This document shows positions 1-8,309 of a stretch of DNA of 61,491 nucleotides, one piece after another; position 1 is the stretch's first letter; each line of letters begins with the position of its first letter. The DNA comes from Mesorhizobium sp. (GTDB taxonomy: Bacteria; Pseudomonadota; Alphaproteobacteria; Rhizobiales; Rhizobiaceae), in assembly GCF_016793485.1 (NCBI RefSeq), contig NZ_JAEULZ010000035.1, forward strand, positions 1-61,491, read 5' to 3'. Both the position numbers and the translations under genes were made by a program. Below the pieces are notes generated by a model, which worked only from the letters and a program-made list of their open reading frames with translations, was not told where the DNA came from and did no database searches.

Positions 1-426
1 TTCGCCGAGTGGGCTTCACATAAATCTCAAGTCTGTGGCTGATGATCTCGAAACCGTGCTCGTGCGCGATTTCACGCTGCAAACGTTCAATCTCTTCCGA
101 TCTGAACTCGATCACTTTGCCGGATGAGATGTCGATCAGGTGATCGTGGTGGTCCCGGTCGACGGCCTCGAACCGGGCCGGACCATTGCTGAAGTGATGC
201 TTTTGAAGAACACCTTTATACTCAAGGGCGTTGAGCGTCCTGTAGACGGTCGATAGCGAGATCCGAGGATTTGTTCGCGCAGCCCTTCGATGCAGTTCTA
301 TGGCATCGGGATGATCCGTCGCGCGCATGAGGATGTCGAGGATGGTACGTCGCTGCCCGGTCAGCCGCAGACCTTTTTCGCGGCAGAGACTGTCGATATC
401 AGATATTCCAACTACCGTCTTCGCCA
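1..426 (-). CDS. Fur/Mur-family metal-dependent regulator (3' end outside window)
   Basis: A DNA-binding repressor that senses iron or manganese, of the Fur superfamily. The reverse strand reads an N-terminal winged helix (LRLTGQRRTILDIL, then RISLSTVYRTLNALE) and a dimerisation domain with the metal-site motif DHHDHLID, followed by GKVIEFRSEEIE and ending near HRLEIYVKP. This matches Fur/Mur rather than the heme-binding Irr type. About 140 residues are visible and the stop codon lies beyond base 1. The start is uncertain: I chose a TTG at 424-426 because no ATG is in frame nearby, and there is no clear ribosome binding site. It could control cbtAB or iron genes, but nothing here shows it. 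Confidence 0.85.
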
Positions 427-684
427 AAGAACCAGCCCAATTCAAGCACCTGCCTGTCAGGAAATTGTATCGGAGTTGCGTCGCAATTGCAAAAGTCGGC
501 ATGGTCTGCAGAGCAGCCACGCCGGTTGCGCGTTTCCTGCCAAGAACCCGGCGAATTGTCGCTGACAGTCGCGCGAAAGCGCTCGACAGCATCGCTCCAT
601 CGCCGTTGCGAATGAAACTCCCACCGCGAACGACAGATGTGCCACACCACTAACCGGCGCGGCACATCTCATTCAGTCTCCCTG
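427..684. other. Intergenic stretch, no gene recognised
   Basis: Short open frames cross this stretch on both strands, but none has a recognisable domain or a good ribosome binding site. It would hold the promoter of the Fur-family gene and the end of the cbtA transcript. No terminator hairpin was recognised. Confidence 0.4.
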
Positions 685-1431
685 TCAGCGATGCGCGAGC
701 TTGACGCGGGAAGCGCCAAATCCGCGCAGCGAAAACTCACGCTCCGCCAACACACCGATCCCGACGGCGATGACCGACCAGAGCGCCGCCTGGATCAGCA
801 GTGACGCCACCCTGAACTGCCACAGGACGATTGCCGGAAACACGTCAGGGACCTCGTTCACATAGGGCATGACAAGCCGGATAACGGCGACGACTGCCAG
901 ATAGCCTATGGCGGCGGCAACCGCGGCGTTCCAGCTTCCGAACGATGCCGAGAGCCTACGCGCAGCGGCGACCGCGAGAACCATCGCCGCGAGTGAAAAC
1001 AGCAAGGTCAATCCGAACATCTGCGTTCGGTAACCGATTGTCTCCGGATTGCCGACCGCTGGCGGGTTGGCGGGATAGATAAGCCCCGGAACCAGCACCA
1101 CCGAAATGAATCCGAGGCCGGCAACGGTTGCGGCAGTCGCCCGAGGACTGATCGAACCGACGCGTCCGACGGCGAATGCCGTTACGAGCGTCAGGATGCC
1201 GCCGATCGCCGCGCCATAGGCGAGGAGACCGGCACCCAGCCCAACGGTGCGCTGAACATCGCGCGACACCATCGGCTCTTCCCCCGCCTCCCCGGCGGCT
1301 GTCCTGGCCTGTTCCTCGATCGCGATGGCGCTCTCCACCGGCGGTCCTCCGAAGATGCGGGCGATCGGAAATGCCAGAATCCCTGCGAGAAGCCCGACGA
1401 TCAGGCCTCGCATCAACAATTTGCCCATCAT
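685..1431 (-). CDS. cbtA: CbtA, cobalt transporter subunit
   Basis: Predicted integral membrane subunit of the CbtAB cobalt uptake system, which supplies cobalamin synthesis. The 248-residue protein begins MMGKLLMRGLIVGLLAGI and has five or so hydrophobic segments. The first is followed by the soluble stretch GGPPVESAIAIEEQ, and later come the glycine-rich segment GLGAGLLAYGAAIGGIL and the loop YPANPPAVGNPETIGYRT, both typical of CbtA. It lies 12 bases downstream of cbtB on the same strand and shares its riboswitch-controlled leader. Function is known for the family from genomic association with cobalamin riboswitches rather than from much biochemistry. Confidence 0.85.
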   Translation of the reverse strand: MMGKLLMRGLIVGLLAGILAFPIARIFGGPPVESAIAIEEQARTAAGEAGEEPMVSRDVQRTVGLGAGLLAYGAAIGGILTLVTAFAVGRVGSISPRATAATVAGLGFISVVLVPGLIYPANPPAVGNPETIGYRTQMFGLTLLFSLAAMVLAVAAARRLSASFGSWNAAVAAAIGYLAVVAVIRLVMPYVNEVPDVFPAIVLWQFRVASLLIQAALWSVIAVGIGVLAEREFSLRGFGASRVKLAHR

Positions 1432-1443
1432 GACATAAGCTCC

Positions 1444-1647
1444 TCAGTGGCAGGGAAAGCCGAGGAGGTGGCGACCGTCATGAAAGAATTCATGCACGAT
1501 CATGTCCTGACCGGGCAATGATTGCCCGGCGGTGACAAAGTAGAGAATGATCAGAAGAACAAGCCCACCGAACAGGGCCCAGGGCAGGATTTCCTTGACA
1601 GGAATGGAAGTCGGCGCAAAGCCGGGTGAAAATGTGGCATCGGACAT
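1444..1647 (-). CDS. cbtB: CbtB-domain protein, cobalt transporter subunit
   Basis: A 67-residue partner of CbtA. It has one membrane helix (ILPWALFGGLVLLIILYFV, about residues 21-40) and a short C-terminal tail with the metal-ligand pattern VHEFFHDGRH and a final CH, as in CbtB. Gene order cbtB-cbtA directly after a cobalamin riboswitch is the usual arrangement. The start has a good ribosome binding site (AAGGAG) a few bases upstream. Confidence 0.87.
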   Translation of the reverse strand: MSDATFSPGFAPTSIPVKEILPWALFGGLVLLIILYFVTAGQSLPGQDMIVHEFFHDGRHLLGFPCH

Positions 1648-1689
1648 CTTGGCGTCTCCTTGGGATACTGCGTCCCTGTTGGAAAGAGT

Positions 1690-1800
1690 TTCGCTTCCCG
1701 CGGCGGTCTGACTTTCGGTTGCGACATCAGCGCAGACCGATCACAGTGGCGCGACCGTGCCGGTCTTTCACCGGCTTCGCCCAGGGAAGCTCAAGCATCT
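1690..1800 (-). promoter_or_regulatory. Cobalamin riboswitch upstream of cbtB
   Basis: On the reverse strand the leader of cbtB contains, in order, GAAGCCGGTGAAAGACCGGC, then CGCGCCACTGTGATCGG, then AGTCAGACCGCC and GGGAAGCGAAA. These match the conserved blocks of the adenosylcobalamin-type aptamer: the GCCACTG box and a paired AGTCAGA segment. It should lower cbtBA expression when cobalamin is plentiful. The exact edges are approximate. Confidence 0.85.
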
Positions 1801-1887
1801 ATTGACTGTTTTCCTGCGATGTCAATGAGAGCCGGTCGCTGCGACGCTGACCGGCAACGGGCGCAAGACTTATTCGGAGACATTGAT

Positions 1888-2457
1888 TTGAGAACTACGA
1901 GGTTATGCCTGATCTGCAGCGGGATAACCGATGCGATGCGGCGCGGCGCATTCCCGCAGGACGAGCCGCTGGAAGCGCGTTCGATACAGTTGGCGGCGGA
2001 CCTGCGCGCCAGGCTGCCTGCGCGAATCGACCGTGCGCTGTGCGGTCCGTCCAAGAGAGCAAGAGCAACCGCGGGGCTGCTCGGCTTGACGGCGGACATA
2101 ACCGAGGCCGCGCGCGATCAGGACTATGGAAACTGGGCGGGCCGGACGCTTGCCGATCTGGAAACGGAGCGTCCCGGCTCCATGCAGGCCTGGACCTCCG
2201 ATCCACATTTTTCGCCCACCGGCGGAGAATCCGTGCGGGACCTGCATAACCGTGCCGCCGCGTTCCTCGAACACTTCGCAGCGACGCCAGGGACGACGAT
2301 TGTCGTGACGCACGGCTCGCTTGTCCGCGCCATCGTTCTCTTGGTGCTCGAAGCGCCTACGCAATCATTCTGGCGGATCGATATGCCGCCCTTGTCCAGG
2401 ATTGACCTGAGCTTCGACGGGCGGCGGTGGGCGCTCAGGATGGGCCTTGCCTCCTGA
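1888..2457 (+). CDS. Histidine phosphatase-like protein (CobC-like), catalytic His replaced
   Basis: A member of the histidine phosphatase superfamily, whose CobC branch removes phosphate from alpha-ribazole phosphate in cobalamin assembly. Family signs are LCGPSKRARATAGLL, EAARDQDYGNWAGRTL, SPTGGESVRDLHNR and the second catalytic box TIVVTHGSLVRAI. The first box, normally RHG, reads LICSGIT, so both the Arg and the phospho-accepting His are missing. Activity is therefore doubtful. I chose the TTG at 1888 because CGGAGA lies seven bases upstream. An ATG at 1819 is also in frame. It is divergent from riboswitch-controlled cbtBA, which supports a link to cobalamin or cobalt. Confidence 0.7.
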   Translation: MRTTRLCLICSGITDAMRRGAFPQDEPLEARSIQLAADLRARLPARIDRALCGPSKRARATAGLLGLTADITEAARDQDYGNWAGRTLADLETERPGSMQAWTSDPHFSPTGGESVRDLHNRAAAFLEHFAATPGTTIVVTHGSLVRAIVLLVLEAPTQSFWRIDMPPLSRIDLSFDGRRWALRMGLAS

Positions 2458-2559
2458 ATGGGCGCCGAGCCCGCACGCGAACTCGCGCTTCGGGTTGTCA
2501 ATGCGGCTTGGCGCTCCAGTGAAGCGTTGTAAAGAACTCCCTACGCTCGGATTATGGCA

Positions 2560-2763
2560 AACGACGAGGCCAGATCGGCATGTGCGCGCCATTGGACAGT
2601 GTGTCGCGTCCGCATCGACCAGGCGCGCGGGCGCCCCGTCTTTGGGGGAGGGAAGGTGATGTTCAATCATCCGCCTTTCCGCATCGCTCAGATCGGTCTC
2701 GTATCGCCCTGCCGGGCGGCCATGCTGATCGCGGGTGATCGGGGTCCACACGACAATCTTCAA
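2560..2763 (-). pseudogene. IS5-family transposase N-terminal remnant
   Basis: The reverse strand encodes WTPITRDQHGRPAGRYETDL, followed by SDAERRMIEHHLPSPKDGAP. This is the N-terminal domain of IS5-family (IS427-type) transposases. After about 45 residues the match is lost and no catalytic DDE region follows, so this is a fragment. It sits right at the 3' end of the 498-residue gene, which suggests that the insertion reached or altered that gene's end. The stretch 2458-2560 shows nothing else. Confidence 0.65.
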
Positions 2764-4256
2764 GCAGATTGCAACTCCTTGGAATCATCCAAACCTCGGC
2801 CACTCAACCTTTCGGAGCAGCCTCTCAGGGAACCCATAGCTACGAGACCTTCGAATTCCTTAAAAGTGTGAGTGGTAAATTCCGGCGTGTAGCCGTGGGC
2901 GACCATGCCGCCGACCAGCTTCCGAGCGGAACTCGAGACACCGTGGACATGCTTGAACGTAGTCGTGGCGCGCCGGAGCTGGTGGTCCTCGCTTGCCGTA
3001 GGCCGACAGACCGTCTCAGCAGATTGGATGTACCATGTCGCCCCTAGATCGGCCCTGGTCGGACGATCGCCCGACGACAACAAGATCGTAGACCGTCCGC
3101 GGTCTAATCCGCGGCAATAGGCGTTCCCGAACGAACCATCCTTGAGCAGTCCGGAAATTCGAAGCGTGACCCCGTACGTCGCACCCGGGTTCTTGCCTGC
3201 AATCCTTCTTCGGGCACGTGGATCATGATCCAGCGGCAGGCCGGGCGCGGCCTCGATCGTCGAAATATGGGCCAGGAACTCATCAATGCCGTCGGTTCGA
3301 AAACCGCGAACAAAGAAGTGCGCCACGGGACGAGCGAACAACGTGGTCTCGCGAGCTGATACGATGTCACTCCAGGCACTGTCGTTCAGCCAGGCAATTT
3401 CGTCGTCGCAGCCATCTTCCAGCGGATAGGTGATCGGCCTTTCGTACTCATACTCTTCGCCACTGTCATCGATGTACCCCGCTGGTTCCCAGCTCAGGCT
3501 GTCAGGCGAGGGCGGTGGAGCCCGTCGAGCAAAGACATCAGAATCGAGAGTGTACACCCAACGAATTCCGAAACCTCTCCACTCCATTTCCCTCGACCCG
3601 CCAATTCGCTCCCACGGGATCGTGAGAAGGCCGAAAAGCGCGGCCTCGACGGCCGACGGGAGACTCGTTTGGTGCGGTTCGATTCGCCCAAAATCCTGCC
3701 CAAGATCTAGGAACAGGCCAGGCAGGCGCCTCCCCTCAGGGCCGTTGTCATCGTGCTTCACCTGCTCCTCGACGACGAGCCAGTTAAAATGCGAGAAACG
3801 TCCGCTATCCAAAGACCAATCTTTGTTGGCGCGGTAGAGAATTTGAACGTCAAACAGCTCCTCAAGCTCGGCCGCAGAAAAGCGCCGTACCTGGTTCGGA
3901 CCGAAGGAGATGGCCGGAAGATCCGGTGCCAGATCTAGCGGACACAGGTGCAGCCGCCGCGACGTCGTGCTGTTAATCGCCTTGTCGAGCCTGAATGCAA
4001 TCTCGGTTGGACTTGCTGCCAGGCCAGACCCCTGGCCACCGACGAGACAGGCCAAGCCGAGCTGCCGGAGCGCCGAGGCCAACGAAAACCGCAACATGGA
4101 ACCAGATCTGATATGGGGATATTGAGCCTGACAAAGCTCCACAAAACGCAGAAAAGCCGGCTGGTTTTGCAGGTGATTGACATCGGTCGACGCTGCCCGC
4201 GCCAACTGCTCCAGAACATGAAGGATGCCGCCAGTAGGGCCAACAGTGACGCTCAC
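2760..4256 (-). CDS. Unknown 498-residue protein, third gene of a toxin-antitoxin-like operon
   Basis: I do not recognise a domain in this protein. It is soluble, with no signal peptide or membrane segment, and has an acidic middle (DDSGEEYEYERPITYPLEDG, about residues 267-286). Its start overlaps the stop of the PIN gene by four bases (ATGA), so translation of the two is probably coupled. The last 120 residues are rich in Arg, Ser and Thr, unlike the rest. They may result from a frameshift or from the adjoining IS5 remnant, because the stop lies at the remnant's start codon. It could be an accessory or regulatory partner of the PIN toxin, but that is inferred only from position. Confidence 0.6.
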   Translation of the reverse strand: MSVTVGPTGGILHVLEQLARAASTDVNHLQNQPAFLRFVELCQAQYPHIRSGSMLRFSLASALRQLGLACLVGGQGSGLAASPTEIAFRLDKAINSTTSRRLHLCPLDLAPDLPAISFGPNQVRRFSAAELEELFDVQILYRANKDWSLDSGRFSHFNWLVVEEQVKHDDNGPEGRRLPGLFLDLGQDFGRIEPHQTSLPSAVEAALFGLLTIPWERIGGSREMEWRGFGIRWVYTLDSDVFARRAPPPSPDSLSWEPAGYIDDSGEEYEYERPITYPLEDGCDDEIAWLNDSAWSDIVSARETTLFARPVAHFFVRGFRTDGIDEFLAHISTIEAAPGLPLDHDPRARRRIAGKNPGATYGVTLRISGLLKDGSFGNAYCRGLDRGRSTILLSSGDRPTRADLGATWYIQSAETVCRPTASEDHQLRRATTTFKHVHGVSSSARKLVGGMVAHGYTPEFTTHTFKEFEGLVAMGSLRGCSERLSGRGLDDSKELQSA

Positions 4257-4843
4257 GATGACCGCGTCCGCGCCGGAGTTCGATAGAGGATGATCCGCCC
4301 GGTCGGCACGATCTGGGTAAGGAAATCAAAATCACGGACGTTGCCGGTCAGCACGCTCGCACCCAGCTGGCGCGCCTGCAAAAGCACGAGAGTGTCATTG
4401 ACGAACCGGCGTTCGTGCCCCTCCCCCTTGGGTAGATTGCTCAACCGGAAAAGCAGGCCCGCCAACACGCCGGCTTGCCCCCAGATCGCAACGTCGGGCG
4501 CATGAAGCCGGTGCGCCGGTATGTCGTCCACCGTCGCCTCGACCGTTTCGAGAACCGCTTTCGTCGAATCATGCTTTGGATCGAGCCGACCAAAGGCGTG
4601 CGTCAGCTCGGACAGGCAGACCGAGGAATGGTGGCATAGGCGATAGGTAAGCAGCCTGTCGACTTCAACCGGCGATCGTCCCTGCAGCACATCCAGGTAG
4701 ACACTTGTATCCAGAAACAGCGGTCCCCCGATCGCGGGTTCGTCTGCAACCCACGGGAGGTCCTCATCCACCCGGCGCTCGAGTGTTCCGGTGTGCTTTT
4801 GGGGCTTTAGCGATCGGAGGGTCTCGGAAAGATCAAATCCCAA
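4253..4843 (-). CDS. PIN-domain toxin-like ribonuclease
   Basis: A PIN-domain protein, a fold used by VapC-type toxins to cut RNA with Mg2+. The start of the PIN fold is GGPLFLDTSVYLDVLQGR (first catalytic Asp, about residue 44). The later acidic patch is FVNDTLVLLQARQLGASVLT followed by GNVRDFDFL. The 39 residues before the PIN fold (MGFDLSETLRSLK onward) are an extension not usual in VapC. The gene starts inside the antitoxin gene (11-base overlap) and ends overlapping the 498-residue gene by four bases. The target is unknown. Confidence 0.8.
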   Translation of the reverse strand: MGFDLSETLRSLKPQKHTGTLERRVDEDLPWVADEPAIGGPLFLDTSVYLDVLQGRSPVEVDRLLTYRLCHHSSVCLSELTHAFGRLDPKHDSTKAVLETVEATVDDIPAHRLHAPDVAIWGQAGVLAGLLFRLSNLPKGEGHERRFVNDTLVLLQARQLGASVLTGNVRDFDFLTQIVPTGRIILYRTPARTRSS

Positions 4844-5132
4844 GATCTATATCCGCCGGAATGCTGCCCTTTCGGCCGACCAGGCGGGCGCCAAAGTCGT
4901 CTTCGATGGCAAGGCGCGACAGCGCCAGTTCCAACAACTCCGTATCAGAGGTGACATGGGCGCGCTTCTTGGCCGCCTCGATCAACTCAGAGGGCACCCG
5001 GCCTGAAAGACGGGTATTCTTCGCGGCGCCAAGGAGGCCGGCGGCTTTCGCTTGCTCAAGCACGAGCCTGTTGCGCATCGACGCGACCTTTGCTTCGCTC
5101 TCCTCGGCATTCCTTGTGTGCGCAGCCATCAT
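4833..5132 (-). CDS. Ribbon-helix-helix type antitoxin
   Basis: A 99-residue protein, first gene of the three-gene operon. The middle reads NTRLSGRVPSELIEAAKKRA, then HVTSDTELLELALSRLA: a beta strand plus two helices as in ribbon-helix-helix DNA-binding antitoxins. The C-terminal tail (DDFGARLVGRKGSIPADIDL) probably binds the PIN toxin. Such antitoxins usually repress their own promoter, which would lie in 5133-5200; I did not recognise an operator there. Confidence 0.75.
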   Translation of the reverse strand: MMAAHTRNAEESEAKVASMRNRLVLEQAKAAGLLGAAKNTRLSGRVPSELIEAAKKRAHVTSDTELLELALSRLAIEDDFGARLVGRKGSIPADIDLGI

Positions 5133-5354
5133 CAGCTCCTATGTTGAACAGAATATAGATTGCGTTGAACACTTGGGCAAGGCTTATTAGCTGCGGGACA
5201 TGAGATCGGCTACGTCACATCGACAGGTGCGAACTGAACCACGCTGACAGCAAGCTGATCATATTCCTCACCATCGACCGGGTCTTGACGTTCACCCACG
5301 TCAAATTCCAAGGCTAAGATCATCGCCTTGAACCAAGACAGCGTTTCACGGCGC
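5133..5354. other. Intergenic stretch between antitoxin and Rrf2 gene
   Basis: No coding signal or RNA gene was recognised. It should hold the promoter of the toxin-antitoxin operon and the 3' end of the Rrf2 transcript. Confidence 0.4.
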
Positions 5355-5792
5355 CTAGGCTTGCGGAGGGCTTTGTAGAAGTGACGCGTTCGCGATGAGA
5401 TCCGCGAGCGTCGTCGCCTTCAGATGCGCCCTGAACGCGTTGGTCGCACGTCCCAAGCCCTCTCTCAATGACGAGTTGGCTGCGGTTTCAAGCGCACAGG
5501 TAGGACTGTCGATGACGGGGCCCAGCGCGAAGAGGTTCGGTTCGCCCAGCGCCTCGTAGACAGCGAGGAGACTGATATCTCCGAGCGGTCGCGCAAGCGA
5601 CCAGCCGCCCCCATGCCCCTTTGCAGCATCGAGCAGCCCAGCCTTGCGAAGATCCGACATCGTCCGGCGCACCACGCCGGGATTGATGCCGAGCATCTCG
5701 GCGATGAGGTCGGAGGGCATGGGCTGCTCCTGCCCTTGCATGTGGAGCAGGACATGCAGCATGCGCGAAAGCCTGCTGTCTGGACGCATTAT
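5355..5792 (-). CDS. Rrf2-family transcriptional regulator
   Basis: A 145-residue Rrf2 repressor. The winged helix reads MRPDSRLSRMLHVLLHM, then EMLGINPGVVRRTMSDLRKA, then GHGGGWSLARPLGDISLLAV. It has one cysteine in the effector region (DSPTCALE), not the three used by IscR or NsrR for an Fe-S cluster, so it more likely senses thiol-reactive compounds. The start at MRPDS was chosen because the helix-turn-helix begins there. Divergent from the 5914-9257 operon, with a perfect inverted repeat between them. Confidence 0.85.
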   Translation of the reverse strand: MMRPDSRLSRMLHVLLHMQGQEQPMPSDLIAEMLGINPGVVRRTMSDLRKAGLLDAAKGHGGGWSLARPLGDISLLAVYEALGEPNLFALGPVIDSPTCALETAANSSLREGLGRATNAFRAHLKATTLADLIANASLLQSPPQA

Positions 5793-5837
5793 GCACCTTT
5801 CTGTTGCTTTTGATGTATCTTGAACTCTTGACGGCAG

Positions 5838-5870
5838 CATATCAAGATACTTATCAAGTATCTTGATATG
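5838..5870. promoter_or_regulatory. Perfect inverted repeat, probable Rrf2 operator
   Basis: Two 15-base arms, CATATCAAGATACTT and AAGTATCTTGATATG, are separated by ATC. A further half-like copy, GTATCTTGA, lies at about 5814-5822, next to the Rrf2 start. Placement midway between divergent genes fits an operator controlling both directions. Confidence 0.8.
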
Positions 5871-5913
5871 CGTCGGTCCAATACCGGTGCGAATTTGTCT
5901 TGCAGGTAGGTCC

Positions 5914-6816
5914 ATGAAAATCCTCGTCACCGGCGCCACCGGATATATCGGCGGCTCTGTCGCTCACCGACTCGTTTCCGAAGGGCATGCCGTGCGCGGC
6001 CTTGTCCGTTCGCCCGAAAAAGCCGGGGTCCTTGCGTCACGGGGTATCACGCCCGTCATCGGTGATCTCGACAAGAGCGATCTCCTCGCCGAGGAGGCCG
6101 CCCAAGCAGATGCCATAGTCAACGCCGCCAGCACCCTTCACTTTGAGGCTGCCCAGGCCTTGGTGACGGGCGCACGGGCTGGAACCCGTATCGTTCACAC
6201 CAGCGGGATCGGCGCCTACTCAAATGATGAACATGGGCAGCTTGGCGATCATCCTGTTCTTGACGACACAAGCCTGCCGCCCGTGGGACCTCATCTTATG
6301 CAACAGAAGGTCCGGGAGGTGGAGAATGTCTTCCTTGGCGCGGCAAGTGCCGGAAAGCATGGCATCGTGTTATCGAACCCCCTGATTTACGGGGTTGGCC
6401 TCGGCATGGCGCGTCACAGCGTCCAGATACCGATGATGGCGCGCGCCGCCGCGGAAGCCGGCTATGTCGCTATCCTGGAGCCGGGGACCAACGTCTGGTC
6501 CACCGCCCATATCGAAGACGTCGTCGACCTGTACATTCTCGCGCTTGCCAAAGCGCCGGCCGGTTCATTCTATTTCGTGGAGAACGGCAGCTCGTCATTT
6601 GCCGATATCGGCAAAGCGCTCGCCGCGAAGCTCGATCTTGGCGAGCCACGCTTCCTGCCGCTTGGCGCCACCGCCGCCATCTATGGAGAGATGGCAGCCC
6701 GCTACCTGCTCGGCACAAGCAGCCGAGTCCGAGCCAAGCGTGCGAGAGAAGATCTCGGCTGGTCTCCGAAATATCGCTCCGCAGAAGACTGGATCGCCTC
6801 AGACGCGGATTTCTAG
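5914..6816 (+). CDS. NAD(P)-binding epimerase/dehydratase-type oxidoreductase
   Basis: An extended short-chain dehydrogenase/reductase relative. The Rossmann motif is at the very N-terminus (MKILVTGATGYIGGSVAHRL), giving the start. The cofactor side also shows GDLDKSD and VNAAST. The usual catalytic YxxxK is not obvious, as in several atypical NAD(P)-binding members. The substrate is unknown. It is the first gene of an operon with an MFS exporter and a thioredoxin-reductase-like protein, all presumably derepressed when the Rrf2 protein senses its signal. The set suggests defence against a reactive small molecule. Confidence 0.8.
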   Translation: MKILVTGATGYIGGSVAHRLVSEGHAVRGLVRSPEKAGVLASRGITPVIGDLDKSDLLAEEAAQADAIVNAASTLHFEAAQALVTGARAGTRIVHTSGIGAYSNDEHGQLGDHPVLDDTSLPPVGPHLMQQKVREVENVFLGAASAGKHGIVLSNPLIYGVGLGMARHSVQIPMMARAAAEAGYVAILEPGTNVWSTAHIEDVVDLYILALAKAPAGSFYFVENGSSSFADIGKALAAKLDLGEPRFLPLGATAAIYGEMAARYLLGTSSRVRAKRAREDLGWSPKYRSAEDWIASDADF

Positions 6817-6841
6817 CATCACAAGATCTTGCGAGTTAGCC

Positions 6842-8293
6842 ATGAATATAAATCCCGATACGACGGCTCATCCGGGCCGCCACATCGCGCTTGTTGTCTT
6901 GCTGGCAGCGGCGGTGATGAATTTGATCGACGGTACGATCCTGAATGTAGCTCTGCCTGTTATCCAGCGCGATTTGTCGGCCTCGCCAACCGAACTCAAA
7001 TGGGTCAGCGTCAGCTATCTGCTCGCGTTCGCGACCAGCCTTTTGCCGTTTGGCCGCTTCGGCGACGTTTTCGGCCGCCGCAGAGTTTTTATCCTGGGTG
7101 TGGCCGGCTTTACCCTGACGTCCACGGCGTGCGGGCTAGCCGTCAATATCGAGACTTTGATAGCGGCGCGCATTGCCCAGGGCATTTCCGGGGCCGCCAT
7201 GATGCCGCAAATACTCGCGCTCATACGGGTGGTCTTTCCACCTGAAGAGCAGGGGGCGGCATTTGCGAAGTTCACGCTCGCCTCGACTCTCTCCGCCGTG
7301 TCCGGGCCACTGATAGGCGGTTTACTCATACAAGCCGATCTGCTCGGCCTTGGTTGGCGTTCGATCTTCCTCGTCAACTTGCCGCTCGGCGTGGCGATCA
7401 TCGCCAGCTTGAGGCTCATCCCGGACATGCGGCGTGACAAAGGGCTGAAGGTCGACAGACTCGGGACAATCGTCTTCGGCGCGGGCATTGCCCTTCTCGT
7501 GCTGCCATTGATCGAGGGACGCTCCTTGGGCTGGCCCTGGTGGATCTTTCTTCTGATGCTCGCGGGCTTTGTTTCCCTGGTCGCGTTTGTCATGTTGCAA
7601 CTCGCGAGGGAGCGCGCTGGGGCCCCGCAATTGCTTCCCGCTCAACTTATCCGCAACCGTGAATTTATGAGGGGACTGCTGGAAGTCATTTGCCTCTTCT
7701 TTGTCCCTAATGGACTGATGCTCGTCCTGGGCATCTATCTCCAGAGCGGGCTGGCGTTGTCGGCCTTGCAGGCGGGCCTGATCATCAGTCCATTTCCGGC
7801 AGGCGTGATGATCGCATCCATCATGACCCGAAAAGCACAGCCCAAGTCCCAAAGGACGCGCATCAATAGCGGTGTCGCTATTCTCCTCGCGGCGTTGATC
7901 TCTCTGCGGATTGTGGTTGGGATCGTTCATGAACCGGCGGATGCATGGTATATCGGCCTCCCCGTTCTGGCGGCCGGGCTCGGAATGGGTTTTGCGGTCG
8001 TCGCCTTATACCCAAAGGTCCTCGCCACGGTTTCTCGAAACGACGCCGGCGCCGGTTCCGGAGCCGTACAGGCTGCGCAGCACGTTGGCGCGGTCCTCGG
8101 CATCGCCGGAATCGAAGAAGTGTTCTTCGCCACACTTGCTCATGGACCTGCGGCCACTGGCGGACAATGGTCGATAGCGATTGCCAATGCCGCAACCGCA
8201 GGCGCGGTTATCCTTGGGGCATTGCTTGTCCTGCTTCTCTGGAACGCGCGACGTCGTCGGAGAGAGGCCCGAAGCGCGCCCGATGCCGCCTGA
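6842..8293 (+). CDS. MFS drug exporter, DHA2 (EmrB/QacA) type
   Basis: A 483-residue transporter with about 14 membrane helices. Motif A is seen as GRFGDVFGRRRVFILG and the antiporter motif C region as STLSAVSGPLIGGLL. The early NLIDGTILNVALPVIQRDL segment is typical of the DHA2 family. It should use the proton gradient to expel hydrophobic compounds. It starts 25 bases after the reductase gene. A longer frame upstream is open but overlaps that gene; the chosen ATG begins the family-like N-terminus. Confidence 0.87.
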   Translation: MNINPDTTAHPGRHIALVVLLAAAVMNLIDGTILNVALPVIQRDLSASPTELKWVSVSYLLAFATSLLPFGRFGDVFGRRRVFILGVAGFTLTSTACGLAVNIETLIAARIAQGISGAAMMPQILALIRVVFPPEEQGAAFAKFTLASTLSAVSGPLIGGLLIQADLLGLGWRSIFLVNLPLGVAIIASLRLIPDMRRDKGLKVDRLGTIVFGAGIALLVLPLIEGRSLGWPWWIFLLMLAGFVSLVAFVMLQLARERAGAPQLLPAQLIRNREFMRGLLEVICLFFVPNGLMLVLGIYLQSGLALSALQAGLIISPFPAGVMIASIMTRKAQPKSQRTRINSGVAILLAALISLRIVVGIVHEPADAWYIGLPVLAAGLGMGFAVVALYPKVLATVSRNDAGAGSGAVQAAQHVGAVLGIAGIEEVFFATLAHGPAATGGQWSIAIANAATAGAVILGALLVLLLWNARRRRREARSAPDAA

Positions 8294-8309
8294 TAACGGG
8301 AGCTCTGTC

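Noticed and set aside
399-672. Two overlapping open frames next to the Fur-family gene
   Set aside because: They lie in frames other than the Fur gene and have no family motif or ribosome binding site.
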